This document shows, in pieces, positions 16,295 through 27,200 of a stretch of 64,000 bases of DNA. The position numbers and the translations under genes were made by a program. The stretch lies in assembly GCF_000720455.1 (NCBI RefSeq), contig NZ_JOAK01000010.1:186001-250000 (forward strand), read 5' to 3'. Below the pieces are notes generated by a model. It saw nothing but the letters and a program-made list of their open reading frames with translations. It made no database searches and was not told where the DNA came from. Numbering within the stretch: position 1 is the first letter of the stretch; the number at the start of each line of letters is the position of its first letter. This DNA is from Streptomyces virginiae. Lineage in GTDB: Bacteria > Actinomycetota > Actinomycetes > Streptomycetales > Streptomycetaceae.

Positions 16295-18349
16295 GTGTCC
16301 AAACTGACCGACGTGCCCAAACGGATCCTGATCGGCCGGGCGCTACGCAGCGACCGCCTCGGGGAAACACTCCTTCCCAAGCGGATCGCCCTTCCTGTCT
16401 TCGCGTCCGACCCTCTCTCCTCGGTGGCCTACGCCCCCGGCGAGGTCCTGCTGGTCCTGTCGATCGCGGGCGTGTCCGCGTACCAGTACAGCCCCTGGAT
16501 CGCCCTCGCGGTCGTGGTGCTGATGTTCACGGTGGTCGCCTCCTACCGGCAGAACGTGCACGCCTACCCCAGCGGTGGCGGCGACTACGAGGTGGCCAAC
16601 ACCAACCTCGGCCCCCAGGCCGGCCTGACCGTGGCGAGCGCCCTGCTCGTCGACTACGTCCTGACCGTCGCCGTGTCGATTTCCTCCGGAGTGGAGAATC
16701 TCGGCTCCGCGGTGCATTTCGTCATCGAGCACAAGGTGCTCTCGGCGATCGTCATGATCCTTCTGCTGACGCTGATGAATCTGCGCGGCGTGAAGGAGTC
16801 CGGCAAACTCTTCGCGATCCCGACCTACGTCTTCGTCGCCGCCGTCTTCATCATGATCGGCTGGGGTGCCTGGAAGGGCATCGTCCTCGGCGAGACCATG
16901 TCGGCACCGACGGCGGACTTCGAGATCGAACCCGAGCAGAAGGGCCTCGCCGGCTTCGCGATGGTCTTCCTGCTGCTGCGCGCCTTCTCCTCCGGCTGCG
17001 CCGCACTGACGGGCGTCGAGGCCATCAGCAACGGCGTCCCCGCCTTCCGCAAGCCCAAGAGCAAGAACGCCGCCTCCACCCTCGCCCTCATGGGCGGCCT
17101 GGCGGTCACCATGTTCTGCGGCATCATCGGCCTGGCCATGGCCACCGACGTCCGCATGGCCGAGAACCCCGCCGAGGACCTGCTGCACAACGGTGTCCCG
17201 GTCGGCCCCTCGTACGTCCAGGACCCGGTGATCTCCCAGGTCGGCGAGGCCGTCTTCGGCGGTGACAGCATCCTGTTCATCCTGCTCGCCACGGCCACCG
17301 CGCTCGTCCTCTTCCTGGCCGCGAACACCGCGTACAACGGCTTCCCGCTGCTCGGCTCGATCCTCGCCCAGGACCGCTACCTGCCGCGCCAGCTGCACAC
17401 GCGCGGCGACCGGCTCGCCTTCTCCAACGGCATCGTGCTCCTCGCCGGCGCCGCCATACTGCTCGTCTGGATCTACGACGCCGACTCGACCAAGCTGATC
17501 CAGCTCTACATCGTCGGCGTGTTCGTGTCCTTCACGCTGAGCCAGATCGGCATGGTCCGGCACTGGAACCGGCACCTGAAGACGGAGCGCGACGCCGCCG
17601 CCCGCCGGCGCATGCACCGCTCCCGCGCGATCAACACCTTCGGCGCCTTCTTCACCGGCATGGTCCTGGTCATCGTCCTGGCCACCAAGTTCACCCACGG
17701 TGCCTGGGTCGCCCTGCTCGGCATGGTGATCTTCTACGGCACGATGACCGCGATCCGGAAGCACTACGACCGGGTCTCCGCCGAGATCGCCGCCGCCGAG
17801 GGCCCCAGCGACGACAGCGTGCGCCCCTCCCGCGTCCACTCGATCGTCCTGGTCTCCAAGGTGCACAAGCCCACGCTGCGCGCCCTGGCCTTCGCCAAGC
17901 TCACCCGCTCCGACACCCTGGAAGCGGTCAGCATCAGCGTCGACACGGCCGAGACCAAGGCGCTGCGCGAGGAGTGGGACCGGCGCGGCATCAACGTCCC
18001 GCTCAAGATCCTCGACTCGCCGTACCGCGAGATCACCCGCCCGGTCGTCGAGTACGTCAAGGGCCTGCGCAGCGAGAACCCGCGCGACGCGGTCAGCGTG
18101 TACATCCCCGAGTACGTCGTCGGCCGCTGGTGGGAGCACCTGCTGCACAACCAGAGCGCACTGCGCCTCAAGGGCCGGCTGCTCTTCACCCCCGGTGTGA
18201 TGGTCACCTCGGTGCCCTACCAGCTGGAGTCCTCGGAGCTCGCCAAGAGGCGGGCGAAGAAGCGCCAGGACTGGAACGCCCCGGGCTCGGTCCGCCGCGG
18301 TCCGGTGGACACCCCGCGACCGCCGAAGGCGCCGACCGGCAAGGGCTGA
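16295..18349 (+). CDS. APC-superfamily permease with long cytoplasmic C-terminus
   Basis: An amino-acid/polyamine/organocation-type transporter of 684 residues. It has about 12 transmembrane helices, starting with LPVFASDPLSSVAYAPGEVLLVL (the helix-1 substrate region of this family), SGGGDYEVAN, and later GVEAISNGVPAFRKPKSKNA. Residues from about 500 onward form a soluble domain (SIVLVSKVHKPTLRALAFAK, USP-like) ending in a basic tail. GTG at 16295. Its homologue sits beside the TrkA pair and the RNA methyltransferase in mycobacteria, which hints at ion or potassium-linked transport, but the substrate is unknown. Confidence 0.87.
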   Translation: MSKLTDVPKRILIGRALRSDRLGETLLPKRIALPVFASDPLSSVAYAPGEVLLVLSIAGVSAYQYSPWIALAVVVLMFTVVASYRQNVHAYPSGGGDYEVANTNLGPQAGLTVASALLVDYVLTVAVSISSGVENLGSAVHFVIEHKVLSAIVMILLLTLMNLRGVKESGKLFAIPTYVFVAAVFIMIGWGAWKGIVLGETMSAPTADFEIEPEQKGLAGFAMVFLLLRAFSSGCAALTGVEAISNGVPAFRKPKSKNAASTLALMGGLAVTMFCGIIGLAMATDVRMAENPAEDLLHNGVPVGPSYVQDPVISQVGEAVFGGDSILFILLATATALVLFLAANTAYNGFPLLGSILAQDRYLPRQLHTRGDRLAFSNGIVLLAGAAILLVWIYDADSTKLIQLYIVGVFVSFTLSQIGMVRHWNRHLKTERDAAARRRMHRSRAINTFGAFFTGMVLVIVLATKFTHGAWVALLGMVIFYGTMTAIRKHYDRVSAEIAAAEGPSDDSVRPSRVHSIVLVSKVHKPTLRALAFAKLTRSDTLEAVSISVDTAETKALREEWDRRGINVPLKILDSPYREITRPVVEYVKGLRSENPRDAVSVYIPEYVVGRWWEHLLHNQSALRLKGRLLFTPGVMVTSVPYQLESSELAKRRAKKRQDWNAPGSVRRGPVDTPRPPKAPTGKG

Positions 18350-18359
18350 ACGGGTTGGT

Positions 18360-18420
18360 GAACGGCCGGACGAGATCCACGTAAACTGGTGGGTCGGTCG
18401 TCCGGCCGTTCATTTTTTGG
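18360..18420 (+). terminator. Intrinsic terminator between the APC permease and trmA-like gene
   Basis: GAACGGCCGGACGA (18360-18373) pairs perfectly with 18398-18411 across a 24-base loop and is followed by ATTTTTTGG, a real T-run, unusual for Streptomyces. Confidence 0.85.
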
Positions 18421-18448
18421 TCTTTCTTATCCTTGGAGCCTCCCCGCC

Positions 18449-19780
18449 ATGACGGAGCAGAACGAGAAGCAGTCACTGGTCGGGGAGGAGTACGAGGTCG
18501 AGGTCGGCCCCGTCGCGCACGGCGGTCACTGCATCGCCCGGACCGCCGAGGGCCGGGTCCTGTTCGTCCGCCACACCCTGCCCGGCGAGAAGGTCGTCGC
18601 GAAGGTCACCGAGGGCGACGTGGACTCCCGCTTCCTGCGCGCCGACGCGATCACCGTGCTCGACGCCTCCAAGGACCGCGTCGAGGCCCCGTGCCCGTAC
18701 GCCGGCCCCGGCAAGTGCGGTGGCTGTGACTGGCAGCACGCCAAGCCGGGCGCGCAGCGCCGGCTCAAGGGCGAGGTCGTCGCCGAGCAGCTGAAGCGGC
18801 TGGCCGGGCTCACCGCGGAGGAGGCCGGCTGGGACGGCACCGTGATGCCCGCCGAGGGCGACAAGCTTCCGGCCGGGCAGGTGCCGCAGTGGCGCACGCG
18901 CGTGCAGTACGCCGTCGACGAGGACGGCACCGTCGGCCTGCGCAAGCACCGCTCGCACGAGATCGAGCCGATCGACCACTGCATGATCGCGGCGCTGGGC
19001 GTCAGCGAGCTGGGCATCGAGAAGCAGGACTGGCCCCAGATGGCCACGGTCGAGGCCATCGCCGCCTCCGGCTCCCAGGACCGCCAGGTCGTCCTCACCC
19101 CGCGCCCGGGCGGCCGCCTCCCGCTCGTCGAGCTCGACAAGCCGGTCTCCGTCCTCCGCGTGGAGGAGAAGGACGGCGGCGTCCACCGGGTCCACGGCCG
19201 CCCCTTCGTACGGGAGCGCGCGGACGGCCGTACGTACCGCGTGGGCATGGGCGGCTTCTGGCAGGTCCACCCGCAGGCCGCGGACACCCTGATCAAGGCC
19301 GTCATGCAGGGCCTGATGCCGCGCAAGGGCGAGATGGCCCTCGACCTGTACTGCGGCGTCGGCATCTTCGCCGGGGCCCTCGCCGAGCGCCTCGGCGAGA
19401 CGGGCGCCGTCCTGGGCATCGAGTCCACCAAGCGTGCGGTGGAGGACGCCCGGCACAACCTGGCGGACTTCCCCCGGGTCCGCATCGAACAGGGCAAGGT
19501 CGAGACGGTCCTGCCGAAGACCGGCATCACCGAGTGCGACCTGGTCGTCCTGGACCCCCCGCGCGCGGGCGCGGGCAAGCAGACGGTCCGCCACGTGGCG
19601 GGCCTCTCGGCCCGCCGCATCGCCTACGTGGCGTGCGACCCGGCGGCCCTGGCCCGCGACCTGGGCTACTTCAAGGAACACGGCTACAAGCCCCGCACCC
19701 TCCGCGTCTTCGACCTCTTCCCGATGACCCACCATGTCGAGTGCGTCGCGATCCTTGAGCCCGCCGAAAAGGGTCGCTGA
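18449..19780 (+). CDS. TrmA/RumA-family uracil-C5 RNA methyltransferase
   Basis: Methylates C5 of a uridine in tRNA or rRNA using S-adenosylmethionine; 443 residues. Order: TRAM domain near 8-70, a [4Fe-4S] site with C82, C90 and C93 (CPYAGPGKCGGC), then the methyltransferase domain with DLYCGVGIFAGAL, DPPRAGAGKQT, and the catalytic cysteine in YVACDPAALARD. ATG at 18449 is chosen over an upstream in-frame ATG that would read through the terminator; TTGGAG lies upstream. The last about 20 codons (FPMTHHVECVAIL) recur in diverged form at 48111-48173, so an island appears to have integrated into this 3' end. tRNA versus rRNA specificity cannot be told. Confidence 0.9.
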   Translation: MTEQNEKQSLVGEEYEVEVGPVAHGGHCIARTAEGRVLFVRHTLPGEKVVAKVTEGDVDSRFLRADAITVLDASKDRVEAPCPYAGPGKCGGCDWQHAKPGAQRRLKGEVVAEQLKRLAGLTAEEAGWDGTVMPAEGDKLPAGQVPQWRTRVQYAVDEDGTVGLRKHRSHEIEPIDHCMIAALGVSELGIEKQDWPQMATVEAIAASGSQDRQVVLTPRPGGRLPLVELDKPVSVLRVEEKDGGVHRVHGRPFVRERADGRTYRVGMGGFWQVHPQAADTLIKAVMQGLMPRKGEMALDLYCGVGIFAGALAERLGETGAVLGIESTKRAVEDARHNLADFPRVRIEQGKVETVLPKTGITECDLVVLDPPRAGAGKQTVRHVAGLSARRIAYVACDPAALARDLGYFKEHGYKPRTLRVFDLFPMTHHVECVAILEPAEKGR

Positions 19781-19787
19781 CCTGCGG
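19775..19787. repeat. Left copy of 13-bp direct repeat (candidate attL core)
   Basis: CGCTGACCTGCGG spans the stop codon of the methyltransferase gene. The same 13 bases occur at 48067-48079. Together with the displaced gene end they mark the likely island boundaries. The repeat is short, so chance is not excluded. Confidence 0.5.
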
Positions 19788-19827
19788 CTTTGCCGAGTGT
19801 GCATTACGTGCGTTACGGGCGATATCT

Positions 19828-19866
19828 TGACGCATATCTGACGCACGTGACGCACGTTTGACGCAC
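19828..19866. repeat. Four direct copies of TGACGCA(C/T) beside the island junction
   Basis: Copies begin at 19828, 19839, 19848 and 19859, spaced 9-11 bases, close to one helical turn. A perfect palindrome CGTGACGTCACG follows at 19885-19896. Arrays of this kind next to an attachment site often bind integrase, excisionase or a regulator; that role is inferred. Confidence 0.55.
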
Positions 19867-19903
19867 GCCCGGCCCGCTTCCTGACGTGACGTCACGCACG
19901 AAA

Positions 19904-19950
19904 AAGCCGCCTCTCGGGCCGGGCTATGGGGTCCGCCTGGGAGGCGGCTT
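19904..19950. terminator. Hairpin at the left end of the island
   Basis: AAGCCGCCTC (19904-19913) pairs with GAGGCGGCTT (19941-19950), with an A-run before and TT after, so it could work in either direction. It probably terminates the methyltransferase transcript. Confidence 0.6.
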
Positions 19951-20070
19951 CCGCGAATCTGGGGGTGCCGATGGAGCCTGTGGGTGGCGCGGACACTCCA
20001 TTTAGAGTGGTCACGTTGCGTAGTTGGTGTGCTGGGTCGGGTGCCGACCGAAACACTTTCGAACTTCTGT

Positions 20071-20336
20071 TTGTCGGGTCAGCGCCTTGGGGCGACGGTC
20101 GCTTCGCAGGTGCAGTGGAGCGCACCCCAGCTGATCTCTATCGCCGACGACTTCACTCGCTACGACCTGTCGGCGGTGCGAGAGCACCATCGCTCGATCA
20201 CCTTGTGCGGTACTGCGATGACCGCATCACGCTGGAGACGGTCGCTTCAGTCGGGGGCGATGGCGGAACTGGCGTCGGCAGCGGACGAGGTGTTGCGAAC
20301 TGGGGCGAGGATGTTTCGAAGGGCGAGCGCAAGTAG
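20071..20336 (+). pseudogene. Remnant of a DUF5655-family gene, frameshifted
   Basis: Two overlapping frames together give the C-terminal part of a DUF5655-type protein (a nuclease-like family). The first frame encodes LGATVASQVQWSAPQLIS and IADDFTRYDLSAV; near 20195 the match jumps to the other frame with LVRYCDDRITLETVAS, ending at the TAG at 20336. Neither frame is a complete protein, there is no start with a ribosome site, and the N-terminal half is missing. It is a decayed fragment at the island's left edge. From 20337 to 20539 I see nothing else. Confidence 0.65.
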
Positions 20337-20539
20337 TAAGACGTGTACCAGTGGTTGCGGAACGGTCGTTGGTGGCTGTCGGCGACGGGTGGCCAGGGGT
20401 TCAGCGGCGCTCCATGGCGGGCAGCGTGCTCAGGGCGTCGGCCGAAGCCTGCGGTTCCCGTCCGGCTGAAAGGGCCCGGCCCTCCCGAGTGCCTCGTGAG
20501 GGCCGGACCCGTGTCAGGCAAGGCGGATCGCTGCCGTTC

Positions 20540-21202
20540 TCACCAAGGGTTGCGCACCCTGACGCCGAGTGCCCGGACGCGGTCCTGGGTCTGCGGGTCG
20601 AGCTTCAGCAGTAGGTCCTCGCCGACGACTCCGTCGCGCTGCCAGATGGTGCAGAGGGTCTCCAGACCCGCCTCGGCGACCTCCGGCTCTGCGTCGGCGG
20701 TGGCCTGCACCAGGGCTTCGACGACCGGCCTGCCCTGCAGTGCCGCGACAGCCCGTGCCATCCGGGCCCGCTGCTCCGCGGGGACGGCCGGGTCGGTGAG
20801 AGAGCGCAGCACGTCTGCTGTGTCGCGGGCGTCTTGGCAGGGCAGCACCCACATCAGGTATACGAGCTGCGCGCCGAGCACGATTAGGTACTGCAGTGGC
20901 ACGAGCAGGGCCACGGGCAGCAGCAGGAGCAGGGGCAGCATGATCAGCCAGCCGCCCCGGATCCGCGAGGGACCGCCGGTCGGCGGCTCGAACCGCCGAC
21001 CGGCCAGCAGGACGAGGACGAACATGGTCACGACCGTCAGGAGCGGCACCCCGATCAGTCCCATTCCCAGCCCGGCGCCGAACGATGCCCAGAAGGGGTC
21101 GTCGCCTAGAACGGGCAGCACGAGGGCCGCGGCCACCCAGCCGAGAGCTGCGGTTATGGCGTAGCGCTGTAGGCAGACCCACAGCCACTTTCCCGTAGTC
21201 AT
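20540..21202 (-). CDS. Small membrane protein after the RHS gene, candidate immunity protein
   Basis: A 220-residue protein I cannot assign to a family. It has about four hydrophobic helices (near 12-30, 38-68, 86-104 and 105-122), then a soluble C-terminal half of helical repeats (AEQRARMARAVAALQGRPVV, AEPEVAEAGLETLCTIWQRD) resembling HEAT-type repeats. It starts 12 bases after the RHS stop and is clearly co-transcribed. Small proteins in this position behind polymorphic RHS toxins are often immunity proteins, so that role is inferred from position. A structural partner is equally possible. Confidence 0.7.
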   Translation of the reverse strand: MTTGKWLWVCLQRYAITAALGWVAAALVLPVLGDDPFWASFGAGLGMGLIGVPLLTVVTMFVLVLLAGRRFEPPTGGPSRIRGGWLIMLPLLLLLPVALLVPLQYLIVLGAQLVYLMWVLPCQDARDTADVLRSLTDPAVPAEQRARMARAVAALQGRPVVEALVQATADAEPEVAEAGLETLCTIWQRDGVVGEDLLLKLDPQTQDRVRALGVRVRNPW

Positions 21203-21214
21203 AACAGCTTCCTC

Positions 21215-24200
21215 TCAGCAGCTCTTCGTGCAGGTTCCATTGACCCACGTTCGGTGATCACGGTCCTTGTAGAAGAGGCCGTCTAGGCCGTCGGGGGCAT
21301 CGTAGCCGGTGGTGTGGGCCATGCTGTCGTGGGCGATCCATCGCGGCTTGTGGTGCCTCTGGTACTGCACGACCTCCATGTCGGGATACGCGTTGCCTGT
21401 GCGGCTCACGGACACGGAATCCTTGGTGGGCGTGACGTTCAGCCAGTTGTCGACCGATCCGACCCACAGGACCGGCTGCACAGCGTGCACGCTCAACTTG
21501 AGTGACTCCGAAGTGGAGCCGTGGTCCTGGAGCACGTTCTTGCCTGTCAGCGTCCGAAAGGCGCTGTGGTTGAACAGGATGGGGACAGCGGGGACCATCT
21601 CGGAGGACGCTTCCGTCTCTATGGGGGCGCCGCCGGTCGCGTAAGACGAGATGGTGCGCTTGCCCGGCATCGTGTGGGACGGTGCCACGTTGAAGATGAT
21701 TTCGCCGGTAGCTGTGTCCCACCAGAGGACCATGCGGTAGGCGGCGTTCGGGTCGTCGGTCGGGCCGCGGTTGTCACCCAGCAGCATGGGGAACTTCGGG
21801 ATCATGGACATGGCGTCGTAGGTGTTGATGTAGTACCGGATCATGATGATGCCGCGGTCTTCACCCGGGTCCACATACGTCGTGAAGGTCTTGCCCCCGT
21901 GCTCCGTGCCGCCGTGCATCGAGTCGTCGGCTTCGTCGTAGTCCTCGTTGTCGGCGGGGGGTGTGTGACCCGGCGTCGTGTTGTTGCAGGAGGGGCAGGG
22001 CCGCGTCGGGCAGTCGATCTCCGCGCACTTGCCCGTCGGGTCGGCGGTCGTGGCGGGGTTGTTGTCCGCGTAGGCGTATCCGTTGAGGGACTGGGCGGAG
22101 TTCGGGGCCAGGACCGGGTCGACGCTGAGGAACTGGCCGAGGGCCGGGTCGTACTCACGTGCGCCGATGTGGGTCAGGCCCGTGCTCTTGTCTTCCGGCT
22201 TGCCGAGGAACCGCTTGTCCTCCGGCCAGTTGGCTGCCGCCGGCCCGCGTGCGGAGCCGAAGGGGGTCGTGTACCGCTTGGACACTGTCTGGGTGTCGTC
22301 CGCGGAGACCACGAGGGAGGATGTTCCGTGGGCGTCGCCCGCCACGAAGGAGAGCTTGGCGGTACCGCTTTCGTTGGTCAGGACTGCGACCTTGACGCCC
22401 GAGATGCTGTACGAGCGGGCGGCCCACTTTTTGCCGCCCTTGAGGTGCACCTCACTGGATCCGGTGTACAGGATCGTTTCGCCGGCCGGGTCGCGGCGGA
22501 TGAGGAGTTCGCCCTCCGCGTCGTAGACGTAGTCCGTGGCCGCGGCTCCCTCGGTCAGGTTGCCGAGCTTGCCCTCGGCGCCCCAGACGAGGGTCTGGGA
22601 GGTGGCGCTGCCCGGGGTCTCGGCGCGCTTGGTGGTGTTGCCCGTCGCGTCATAGGCGTACTGCGGGGTGACACCCGCGCAGGTGCCACCGGTGGTGGTG
22701 GACGCCAGGGCGTGCGGACGGGCCGGGTCGTAGCAGTAGGTGCGGGTCTGCGGGGTGCCGGTGTTGGTCCTCTCCGTGGCCCGCTGGCCCGATGCCGTGT
22801 AGGTGTAGCTGTTCCAGTAGGGCGCGGCGCCGTCGAGGTTGGCGACGGTGCGTCCGGCGGTGGAGCAGTCCGCGGTCTTCGGTGTCCAGGCCTCGGCCAT
22901 GCGGCGCTGGCCGTCGTAGGCGAAGCACTGGTTGTCGGCCTTGGTGAAGCCGCTGAGCGGGGCCGAGTCGAAGATCGACAGTACGTTGCCGGCCTGGTCG
23001 TACTTGTAGGTCAGCTCTTGCAGCATGCCGTTGTGGGTCTGGTCGTTCACCGTGGACTTCAGCAGACGGCGCGTGCCCTCCTCGTAGGTGTTGCCGATGA
23101 ACGTTTTGCGCACGCCGGCTGCCGCGGAGCGGGCCAGGGTGAGCTGCTCGATGTCACCGAGCGGGGAGTACGACGCGTTCTGGACGTAGTCCGTGGTGCC
23201 GGACAGTCCCTTCGGGAGGCCGAGGGCGGTGTAGTTCACCTGGAGGGTCTCGGCGGGGAGACCGCCGGCCGCGGGGGACGCCGTGGTGTTCGGTGTGCCG
23301 TCGAGCCGGTAGGTCTCCGTGTGGTCGGAGGTCGCGGTGATGGCGCCCGAGGTCACGAGCGGGTCGTCGGAGGGGAGGGTGAGACGGGTCGTCGCCGGAC
23401 GGCCGAGGACGTCGTAGGCGATGACGGACTTGATGTAGGCCTTACCGTTCAGGCCGCCCACGTATCGGATGGCGTCCGAGGGGGAGCCCTTGCGGACGGT
23501 GTCGTACGTCCATGCCGCGAGCTTGGTGGCGTCGGACTTCGGGGACGCCCACAGGCCGGTCTTACGGCCGAGTTCGTCGTAGCTGTACTCCAGGACCGTG
23601 TTGCGTGCGTCCTTGGCAGTCGCCACTTGGTCCAGAGCAGTGTAGGTGGTGGTGTTCTTCCCCTTGTCGGGGTCGGTGGTGGTGACGGTGCGCCCGAACA
23701 GGTCGTAGGTATACGTCCATTTCGCGCTGTCGGGGCCGGTGAGCGTGGCTGCTTTGCCGTCCTTTGTATAGGTGTGGCTCACGCTCGTATACGGGGTGCC
23801 GGGCGCGGTGCCGCCGTACGCCGGGTCGTTAGGCGCGGTCCCGCCGTAGGTGCGGACCTCCGTCGTCCGGCCGAGCGCGTCGGTGATTGTACGGGTGGCT
23901 GTGCCGCCCTGTACCGCCGTCTTGGAGGTCGAGTCGCCCGTGTAGCCGGTGGTGGTGGTTTGCTTCTTCACTCCGTAGACCAGCAGGTCCACGGTTGTGG
24001 CACGGCCGAGCCCATCGAAAACCGTCTGGGTCTGGGCGGGGGTGCTGCCGTACTCGGCCCGGGTGTAAACGCCCTCGGGCGCCTTGTCCTTGTCCCAGAT
24101 GTCCGCGTAGGACTCGTAGGCCAGACCGCGCGAGTCGTAGCGGGTGTCGGTCAGGATCCGGCCGCCGCCCGGTGACGAGATCTGGGTCTGGAGCGGGCGC

Positions 24201-27200
24201 AGGAGGGCGTCGGAGATCGAGTAGATGGTCTTGTAGCTACCGTCGGCGGCGAGGGTGCCCTTCGAAGTCCACGGCTGCTTGCCACGCTCCAGCAGGTAGT
24301 CGTACTTCAAGTTGGGCGACTGGGACTGGGCCCGGTTGGGGAGCCAGGTGGCGGTGATCCGGCCCAGGCCGTCGTAGCGGTTGTAGGTGGAGGCCATGTT
24401 GGCCTCAATGGAGCGCACTACGGAGCCACGCAGGTCGGTGTAGGTGTACGTCTTGTACTGCTGTCCGTTGGCGGCGAGTTTGGGCGAGGTGACCACGGCG
24501 ACCTGCAGCGGACCGGCCGCAGCAGGCGTATACGCGGTGGTGGTCGTGTTCCCGGCCGCGTCGACGGTGGTCAGCGGGCGGCCGAGCTTGGCCGCCGCCG
24601 TGTCGTAGACCGTCCGGGAAGTGGTTTGCCAGCCGTCGGCGCCGACCGGGTTGCGGTCGGCGTTACCGCTGGCCGCCGGGTAGGACTGGGCACGCCCGGT
24701 CCAGGTGGCCAGGCCCAGGGTTGGGGTCTGGTTCGCAGTCCAGGTAGTCGCGGCGCTGTCGTCGTAGACAGTGGCCGTGTCGGACAGCACGTCGCCGCGG
24801 GTCGCCGGGGTGGCCGGCATGCTCAGCTTGTCGTCGGTGACGGAGCACAGGGCGCCGACGGTGCGGGTCCGCGAGGTGAGGGACGTAATGCCCTTCGCAT
24901 CGTTGCGGGCGTACCAGACACGGGTGCAGGTTTCGTCGCCCGTCTTGGCCGTGTCGCCGTGCGACGAGGTCTGCGTCTTCATACCGTAGACGTCGTCGTA
25001 CGCAGTCTCGGTGCGGGTTGTGCGCCAGGTGTTGGTCGCGGTGAGGAGGGTATGGGAGTACTCGCTCGCCGTGCCGACGTAGTAGGCCTTGGCGTTCGTG
25101 TAGGACGCCTGCCGGCTAGCGGTCTCCTTGCTCCAGGGGTCCGAGACGGTGACCGAGAGGGCAGTGGGGCCGTCGTAGGTGACCTGCTGGCGCTGGAAGC
25201 CTGCGTACTGGTCTTCGTCGTTCGCGTCGGGGATTGTCAGGCCGGCAACTGGGATGGCGGAGGTGACGGTGGTACGGGTGTCGGTCGTACCCTTGCGCTT
25301 GTCCCCGCGCATGCCCTGCATGAAGACCTTGACGGTCTTGGAGCGGGTCTTGCCGGTGGCGCCGGTATAGGCGGTGACCTTGCCGTAGCCGCGCCAGTCG
25401 GACCAGGTCCGCTCGTCCTCGGGGGTCAGCGGGTCGTCGTTGTGGTGCCATCCGGGGTTGGCGTACTCGTAGGAGTACTCGAGGAGGTCGTTCTGTCCGG
25501 CGGGGTCCGCGATGGTGACGGCGCTGACGTTGTACTTGTGGAACCAGTCGAGCTTGGGGTCACCGCCGTTGATCGGCCAGTACACCGGATAGCAGGACAG
25601 GGAGTTGTCGTCCTCGGCCGCCGGCATCTTCGTACCGCGCAGGCACTGCGGGTCGGACAGCGTGACCGTGGTGATCGCGCCCGCCTCCGACGTGATCGTG
25701 TTGATCCGTGGGCGGTTGAGCGGGACGATGTCGTCCCCGTCGACGTCCACCCGGTTCGGCTTCATGTGGTAAGTGAAGTCCACCGGCGGAACCTCGGTCG
25801 TATCGCCGTTCTTACCGGTGCGCTTGATCGACTTCAGGACCAGCGTCTGGTCACTGGTGTCCCCGAGGTCGCCCGGGTCGAGGTACTCCTGGGTCAGGTC
25901 GAAGATGTCGACGGGCGCGTAGCCGTCGGGTTCAGGGGCGGTGGACCATGCGTACGTGCTGACGCTGTTTATGCGCTTGCGGGTGAAGAAGTCCGGGGCG
26001 AGTGCACGGCAGTCGGTCTCGGTCGCCGAGCAGAGCGCCTCGAACGGGACGTCGGGCCAGTTGTCCGCGTTGTCCTTGGTCAGGTCGTCGCAGCTTGCGC
26101 CGAAGCAGCGCTCATTGTGGCCGAAGACGATTTTGTGCGAGGGCGTCCCGCTGAAGAGGGCGTCGGCGCGCTGGCCGTAGCGGATCTCGGAGAGGTAGCC
26201 GCCCCGGGTGTACGCCGCGAGCTTGGTCTTGTCGCCGTTCTTCGCGTAGTTGTTGGTCTCGGCCTTGTACCAGTAGGTGGCGGCGTTGCCGTGGACGTCC
26301 TGGACCAGGTCGAGGTTCCAGCGCCAGGCCTGTACTTCGGAGCGGCCCGCGAAGCTGGAGCCCTTGCCGTATCCCGGCTCGCCGGCGTCGTCGCCGAAGA
26401 CCGGGACCGTCCAGGTGGAGTCGGTGCGCTCGGAGCCTGCCCCGGGGAGCTTGTTCAGACCGAAGGTGTACGTCGTACCGTCGCCGGTGACGACCTTCCA
26501 GTACTCGCCGTCACCGTCGCCGTTCTCGGCGCCGCTGCCCCAGGTGACCTGAGAGGCATCATCGTTCTTCATGCGCCACTTGCCGGTCGCATCGTCCTTG
26601 ACGAGCTCGGTGGCCTTGCCGTTCAGGACCAGGGTCGCGTTCTCGTACTTCCAGCAGAAGTCGTGCTTGTCGGTTTGTCCGTCGTCGTCACAGGATCCGT
26701 ACCTGCGCTCGACGTAGGAGGACGTCAGGTCGAAGCCCTCTCCGACCTGGGAGCCCTGGTTGTTGGAGTTTGCCGTCCGGCCGTCGATGTTGGCGGTGCT
26801 GTACGAGAAGGAGAGCGCGGGCACGGGACCGGCTGCAGCCGGCGGGACTGCCAGAGGGTAGGACCAGGTGAAGGCGCCGGAGGATGCGCCGGATTCCCAG
26901 CTGGAGGATGCTGCGAGAGGGGTCGCTGCGTAGTCGCCCCCGCCTTTGGTCGAGGCCGTTTCCGTGGCCATCAACGCGAAGACGGCCGGGGCCTGAGCAG
27001 CAGGCGCGGTGCTTCTGGCCGTCGGCGTGGATGCGGCCGCGGGGCCGGCGGAGAGTGAGGTCACGTCGGCCGTCACGGTCTGGTTTACCAGGCTGTTGAC
27101 CGAGGGCAGCGGGGTGGTTTTGCGGCACTCCTGCTTTTCGGGTGTGGTCAGTGCGCAGTCTGGCAGGGTGACCAGGCCGAGGCGCTGCGACCAGCCGCCG

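Noticed and set aside
19781..19900. A tRNA gene as the island's attachment site
   Set aside because: No cloverleaf-like sequence is visible at either junction; the duplicated sequence is the end of a protein gene.
21521..27058. Long plus-strand open frames (884 and 810 codons) opposite the RHS gene
   Set aside because: Antisense shadows with Gly/Val/Arg-rich composition and no ribosome site; the minus strand has YD repeats and a signal peptide.
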